A DNA stretch of 9,217 bases from Chloroflexota bacterium (lineage in GTDB: Bacteria > Chloroflexota > UBA5177 > JANWHV01): assembly GCA_025924845.1 (NCBI GenBank), contig JAICHN010000197.1:1-9217 (forward strand). Reading direction: 5' to 3'. The notes beneath the pieces were generated by a model that made no database searches, was not told the origin of the DNA, and was given only the letters and a program-made list of their open reading frames with translations. The first letter of the stretch is position 1. Every line of letters begins with the position of its first letter. Of the stretch, positions 5,716-9,217 are shown in pieces. The translations under genes and the position numbers were made by a program.

Positions 5716-6413
5716 GATGCCGATGCCTCCGTGGTAGCGGGCTGGGCCGTGGCGCCGTTGCCGTCACGTTTGGGAAACTGCGGACGACGCCTGCCGTTCG
5801 ACATGGTGACGAACAGATCCGGGTTGATAATCCGCTTCTCGAAATCCACCCATATCCGTGCATCCTTCCGGCAGTCGTAGACCCGGCACACGCTGGGGCG
5901 TTTCTCATATACCCCACAACGGAAGGTGTCCGGATCCTGATGAACGCAACGACCTACCTCCAGATCATGGCGGATCAGGTAAGGCTGACCATATTCCCAG
6001 CGCACCACCCCCTCATCTAGATCCTGGGCGCTCAAGGCAAAGCGCATCGAACAGCAGGCGGCTCCGCATAGCGGTAAGCGCGCCTCGCAATCGATGTCGG
6101 GCAGTTTTTCGGGCGGAATGGCGTACTTATCGGGGAATTCCTCGGAGACGGCGACGCCGAACTCCTCGCGGCTCAGCACCGACATCAAGCGCTTCCGCTC
6201 CTCGGCCTGCTGTGCTGCCAATTCCTCTTTGGTGAGAATGCCGCGCTCGGTCAAAATCGAGGCCAGGGCCCCTACCTGAGTGCTTGCCGCCACCAATTGG
6301 CGGGCAAGGGTATTAATCTCATTGTGGCAAAAGCCAAGCCCAACCGCTATCTGCCGTTCGCCGTCATCCATCCGTTCGTTCTGTGGCAAAGGCGCCATCG
6401 GAAGATCAATCAT
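5712..6413 (-). CDS. YkgJ-like cysteine-cluster (metal-binding) protein
   Basis: From ATG 6413 this is a 233-residue protein; AGAAGGG at 6427-6421 sits seven bases upstream, which favours it over GTG 6419. Eight cysteines are spaced as in the YkgJ / Fe-S or zinc oxidoreductase-like family: C109, C116, C120-C121, C156, C166, C176 and C181. The blocks are DCEARLPLCGAACC, GRCVHQDPDTFRC and KRPSVCRVYDC. The N-terminal half is alpha-helical and includes RGILTKEELAAQQAEERKRL, a likely helix or coiled coil. The C-terminal 25 residues are polar and probably disordered. It is ATGA-coupled to the cap gene, so it is likely co-expressed with the structural proteins. Its role in an injection system is unknown; it might be an assembly factor, redox sensor or metal-dependent cargo-maturation enzyme. 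The family call is good and the function is open. Confidence 0.85.
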   Translation of the reverse strand: MIDLPMAPLPQNERMDDGERQIAVGLGFCHNEINTLARQLVAASTQVGALASILTERGILTKEELAAQQAEERKRLMSVLSREEFGVAVSEEFPDKYAIPPEKLPDIDCEARLPLCGAACCSMRFALSAQDLDEGVVRWEYGQPYLIRHDLEVGRCVHQDPDTFRCGVYEKRPSVCRVYDCRKDARIWVDFEKRIINPDLFVTMSNGRRRPQFPKRDGNGATAQPATTEASAS

Positions 6414-6485
6414 TCGCACGCCCTTCTAGGCGGATCCATCAGTTCGTGGGCGGCAAGACCGAGGGGGTGGCCGTGCTCGACCTTC

Positions 6486-6514
6486 ATCCTACACCATGCG
6501 CGCCACATTCCCAA
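6486..6514 (-). promoter_or_regulatory. Candidate sigma70-type promoter for the structural operon
   Basis: On the minus strand TTGGGA (6514-6509) and TAGGAT (6491-6486) are separated by exactly 17 bases. Each matches four of six consensus positions. Transcription would begin near 6479, leaving a leader of about 66 bases before ATG 6413. It would allow the sheath-tube genes to be transcribed separately from the ATPase. Weak matches like this can arise by chance. Confidence 0.35.
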
Positions 6515-6770
6515 GAGGGAATTCTGCGCATATCGCCGAAACCAACATTCACAAAATACGGGAAATCCGTCCCCACGCGCACCCCTGTTCCCTGGACTTT
6601 TCTTGAAAGGATCCGTCGAGCGCGGCAAGACTCCGCCATTATACTCGGTTTTGATCCGTTCCTCTAGCCCCTGACCACATTTTGCGATCTCTTCAGTATG
6701 TTGGATGTGCATCTACCAGGAACTTCATTTGACGCACCTGCCAGTATGCCGGAAGTTACGCCCTCCCGAA

Positions 6771-6797
6771 CACACACAACACACCTTTTCACACACA
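6771..6797. repeat. CA/GT-rich low-complexity tract
   Basis: Several CACACA runs cluster here, interrupted by CTTTT. This is simple-sequence DNA in the non-coding gap; no function can be read from it. Confidence 0.6.
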
Positions 6798-6865
6798 TTC
6801 GCAGGCACATCTTCAGGCGGCTCCGGTGCTGTTTCCCGACGCCCCAGTGCGGGCAAGCTCCTCAA

Positions 6866-6880
6866 GCCTAGCCTAGCCTA
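6866..6880. repeat. GCCTA tandem triplet at the ATPase stop
   Basis: Three exact GCCTA copies run across the end of the ATPase gene. On the minus strand they supply its TAG stop and two further TAGs downstream, in different frames. This may be a small slippage product. Confidence 0.7.
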
Positions 6881-8977
6881 GCCGCGGCTGCGCCCGCGCC
6901 CGGGGAGCAGCACGTCCAGCGCATCGCCGGCCATCAAGCGGCCCGCCTTCTGCTGTTCCCATCGCACGGCACGGATCAGCAACTCGGTTGACACCGGGCA
7001 ATGCTCCTCCGCTGCCAGGTACGCCGCCGCCAGGGCGGCGCTGACGATGGAGCCGCCCGCCAACTCCAGGCGCTCCGCCACTTCCGCCAGCGCCAGGTCG
7101 GGCTCACAAGGAGCCTGTGCCAGCGCCCGTTTCCAGAGGCGGAGGCGGTCGGCGGCCTCGGGCAGCGGAAAGTCGATGCTGACCCCGATGCGCCGGATAA
7201 AGGCTTCATCCAGATTGGCCCGCATGTTGGTCGTGAGGACGGCCAGGCCGCGGTATCGCTCCATCCGCTGCAGCAAATAGGAGGTTTCTACGTTGGCGTA
7301 ACGGTCGTGGCTATCCTTGACATCCGACCGCTTGCCGAACAATGCATCGGCCTCGTCAAAGACAAGGACGACTCCGCAACGCTCCGATTCGTCGAAAATC
7401 TTACCCAGGTTCTTTTCCGTCTCGCCGATGTATTTACTGATCACCTGAGCCAGGTCAATCTTACAGACGTCCAATCCCAGGTCATTGGCAATCACCTCGG
7501 CCGCCATGCTCTTTCCCGTACCCGGCTGCCCCGCGAACAGTGCCGTCACGCCCGGCATCACGCCGCGCCCCATCCCCCAATCGTGCTGCACGCGTGAGCG
7601 ATAGCGGACCCGGCTGCACAGGTGGCGGAGCACCATAAGGCGATCCGGCGGGAGTACGATGTCATCCCAACCGAAGCGCGGCGCCAGTAGAGTGAGGGAT
7701 GGCCCGTTATGGCGGAGGGCGGCCCGCGCCGCCAGTTGCACGTGGCGAATGTCGGCGGGCTCCCCGGCCGCGGTGGCGCCCGCTTTGGCAACCAAGGCTA
7801 CCTCCTCGATCAGCGAGCCGCTCAGCCCATCGGTCTCCGATAAGGCGAGGAAGGCGCGCTCATCCAACTCCAGATCGTGAATCTTCGCGACCTCATGCCA
7901 GCGAACCAAGCGGTCCTCGGCTAGGGGAGCCGGCACGGCGATCGGGAGAACGCCGGTACCCCCATAGGCCACCCCACCCTGGTCTTCTCGGCTCACCAGA
8001 ATTGGGGTAATCGGACAGCGCAACAAGCGTTGGCGGCAGGATTCCCCGTGCCCGGCGTGTCGCAGCAATTCGGCGGCACCCGTCACGCACGGCGTGTATC
8101 CTTTCAGCACCGCCTCTCGCAGACAGCGCTGCAAGAGAGTCTCGATCTCCTCGCGCTCAAGAAGCCGTGCTCCATCGATAACCAGCAAGGGCCGTCCGAC
8201 CCGCCCTGCCGCGGCGGCGGCCACGGCGAGACAGTTCTGCTCATCCTCGCCGTGTAGGAATGGTGGGGTACGGTCGGTTAAACTCTCTCCGACCATTGCC
8301 AGAACCTGAGAGGAGAGTGGTAGGTGCTGATCCTCGGCCATGACCCGTGCCAATCCGGTGATACCGGGATGCATGGTCGTTTCGCCAAGAAGATACCAGA
8401 GGAAACCGCGTTCGAGGACGATCTGCTGTTTGACCAGCGGATCGTCCCCCGGCGCCTTGAGCAACTGCCAGTGGTGCAGACGACCACCCGCCGCGAAATA
8501 GGTGAGATAGGCCAACTGCTCACTGCCGCTGGGGGCGAATAAGGCCAGGGCTAACTCAATCGAGGGATCCTTGCGCGTAATATCATCGTGCAGAAAGCCG
8601 AACAACTGCCCATAGCGGGCATCCACCTCGGGAAGCAGGCACAGTGCCGTCACGGCCGTCTCGAAGGCTGATAGGTCCAGCAACCGCTGGGCCACGCCAA
8701 GCGGTGAACTCTCCGCCTCGGTCGGCAGCACCCAGTCCGTGTCCCGCGTGCCGGACGGCGGGGCGACGAGTAGAGTAGGGCCGGCCAACACGTGCTCGAT
8801 TTGTCCCGGATCCACATGCAGACCGCGAAAAGCATCCGGCGCCTGACCGCCGCCTGCCAGGCGCTCCTCGGACAACGCCCGCACCCGATCGCCGATCTGG
8901 GCAAGGGCGATCAGGAGACCGGCGTGCAGTGAACTCGGAGAGGCCGGGGTCAGGGGGCCCGCCGCGGCAACACTCAT
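6878..8977 (-). CDS. eCIS AAA+ ATPase (Afp15/Pvc15-like)
   Basis: From ATG 8977 this is a 699-residue protein; GTG 9004 would add nine residues but lacks the ATGA overlap with the upstream stop. The C-terminal half is a complete AAA+ module: Walker A GQPGTGKS (483-490), Walker [10 protein letters not shown] (536-544), sensor 1 TTN (582-584) and an arginine pair (595-596) in [19 protein letters not shown]. The pore-facing stretch is KYIGETEKN (515-523). Residues about 100-150 ([20 protein letters not shown], then DDITR) are the N-terminal helical part typical of this eCIS ATPase. Residues about 240-360 look like a second, degenerate ATPase fold in which HGEDEQNC occupies the Walker A place. 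Afp15/Pvc15-type ATPases are needed for assembly or for cargo loading; which applies here is not visible. It stands alone before a 460-base gap. Confidence 0.93.
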   Translation of the reverse strand: MSVAAAGPLTPASPSSLHAGLLIALAQIGDRVRALSEERLAGGGQAPDAFRGLHVDPGQIEHVLAGPTLLVAPPSGTRDTDWVLPTEAESSPLGVAQRLLDLSAFETAVTALCLLPEVDARYGQLFGFLHDDITRKDPSIELALALFAPSGSEQLAYLTYFAAGGRLHHWQLLKAPGDDPLVKQQIVLERGFLWYLLGETTMHPGITGLARVMAEDQHLPLSSQVLAMVGESLTDRTPPFLHGEDEQNCLAVAAAAAGRVGRPLLVIDGARLLEREEIETLLQRCLREAVLKGYTPCVTGAAELLRHAGHGESCRQRLLRCPITPILVSREDQGGVAYGGTGVLPIAVPAPLAEDRLVRWHEVAKIHDLELDERAFLALSETDGLSGSLIEEVALVAKAGATAAGEPADIRHVQLAARAALRHNGPSLTLLAPRFGWDDIVLPPDRLMVLRHLCSRVRYRSRVQHDWGMGRGVMPGVTALFAGQPGTGKSMAAEVIANDLGLDVCKIDLAQVISKYIGETEKNLGKIFDESERCGVVLVFDEADALFGKRSDVKDSHDRYANVETSYLLQRMERYRGLAVLTTNMRANLDEAFIRRIGVSIDFPLPEAADRLRLWKRALAQAPCEPDLALAEVAERLELAGGSIVSAALAAAYLAAEEHCPVSTELLIRAVRWEQQKAGRLMAGDALDVLLPGRGRSRG

Positions 8978-9217
8978 TGGCCGGCGCCGGCCAATTCTTC
9001 GCACAAGCGGTTAATAGCCGCTTCGGTTTCCGTTCCCCCCGTCCCGGCTGTTTGCTGCAACGCTTCCAGGGCCGCGGTCACCGAGGGATTGGGAAGAATC
9101 CTTCCGTTCTCCTCCAATACTTGTACAGCGCGCCGGGCCGTATCGGTGAGCACATCTGTATAGCCGGCGTGGGCAAACGCCGATAGCCGGAGGCGCAACA
9201 GATCGGGTGAGGGCTGA
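8974..9217 (-). CDS. Unrecognised protein, C-terminal end only
   Basis: The frame is open from the right edge to TGA 8976-8974, giving about 80 C-terminal residues. A TTG at 9198 could be read as a start, but six more codons are open upstream to the edge, so a longer gene cut by the window is more likely. The visible part is alpha-helical, with amphipathic patterns such as YTDVLTDTARRAVQVLEENG and SVTAALEALQQTAG, and ends ELAGAGQ. There are no catalytic motifs, membrane segments or cysteine clusters. It is ATGA-coupled to the ATPase, so it is probably an eCIS component. I do not recognise the family. Confidence 0.6.
   Translation of the reverse strand, partial: QPSPDLLRLRLSAFAHAGYTDVLTDTARRAVQVLEENGRILPNPSVTAALEALQQTAGTGGTETEAAINRLCEELAGAGQ
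8976..8995. repeat. Perfect 20-base palindrome at the ATPase start
   Basis: ATTGGCCGGCGCCGGCCAAT is fully self-complementary. It covers the last codons of the upstream gene and the first two bases of the ATPase ATG (8977), and occupies the place where a ribosome binding site would be. As RNA it can fold with eight pairs and a 4-base loop, so ATPase initiation probably depends on ribosomes finishing the upstream gene. Confidence 0.85.

Larger units (their letters stand above)
6414..6877. other. Non-coding gap between ATPase and YkgJ-like gene
   Basis: This stretch of about 460 bases is less GC-rich than its flanks and separates the ATPase from the structural genes. A 100-codon minus frame (6410-6712) is open, but its product has no family resemblance, only a weak GGTAG before its start, and a tryptophan/cysteine-rich composition that suggests chance. 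The gap also holds a candidate promoter (6486-6514), an isolated TATAAT (6643-6638, no matching -35), a CA-rich tract (6771-6797) and three copies of GCCTA. I found no convincing terminator after the ATPase stop. Confidence 0.6.

Noticed and set aside
4855..5880. A 341-codon plus-strand open frame
   Set aside because: It is fully antisense to the well-supported cap gene and part of the YkgJ-like gene. The product is His/Arg-rich and resembles nothing.
6638..6643. A perfect TATAAT on the minus strand as a promoter
   Set aside because: No -35-like hexamer lies 16-18 bases upstream (AGAGGA, TAGAGG and CTAGAG are found there), and no TG precedes it as an extended -10.
6410..6712. A 100-codon minus frame whose TGA overlaps the YkgJ-like ATG
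   Set aside because: The ATGA contact is suggestive, but the product has no domain, the start has a poor RBS, and the codon use and composition are unlike the neighbouring genes. I keep it as non-coding.

Overview
This window is one end-to-end slice of an extracellular contractile injection system (eCIS), a phage-tail-like protein-delivery machine of the Afp/PVC type. Every gene I accept lies on the minus strand, so transcription runs from high to low coordinates. The DNA is GC-rich with GC-biased third codon positions, and several genes have good AGGAG-like ribosome binding sites. That suggests a GC-rich bacterium, but nothing here fixes the phylum. No tRNA, rRNA, CRISPR array or insertion sequence was seen.

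In transcription order the layout is: (1) the C-terminal end of an unrecognised helical protein (8974-9217, cut by the right edge); (2) the eCIS AAA+ ATPase (6878-8977), starting in an ATGA overlap with gene 1; (3) a gap of about 460 bases with a possible promoter and no convincing gene; (4) a YkgJ-like cysteine-cluster protein (5712-6413); (5) a Pvc16/DUF4255 tail-cap protein with an extra C-terminal beta-sandwich-like domain (4885-5715), again ATGA-coupled; (6) the tail sheath (3129-4772); (7) a first tube protein (2651-3097); (8) a phage tail-assembly-chaperone-like protein with a C-terminal CxxC (2289-2654), ATGA-coupled to the tube; (9) a small DUF6760-type reading frame (2095-2343) overlapping gene 8 in the -1 frame; (10) a second tube protein (1542-2012); (11) a large DUF4157 protein with an HELTH metalloprotease-like motif that runs off the left edge (1-1549).

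The genes fit one pathway. Tube subunits polymerise inside the contractile sheath, the Pvc16-like protein caps the distal end, and the AAA+ ATPase is thought to act in assembly or cargo handling. The DUF4157 protein is a candidate cargo or cargo-associated factor. The baseplate, spike, LysM adaptor and tape-measure genes are not in the window and presumably lie beyond the left edge.

The strongest new observation is at the junction of genes 8 and 9. A run of seven G falls exactly in the X XXY YYZ register, two codons before the stop of the chaperone-like gene. After a 5-base spacer comes a stem-loop of 7+5 base pairs, and an SD-like purine tract lies upstream. A -1 slip there fuses the chaperone to the DUF6760 domain precisely where that domain's recognisable sequence starts. 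This has the same logic as the -1 frameshifted tail assembly chaperones of phages lambda (G/GT), P2 (E/E') and Mu (41/42).
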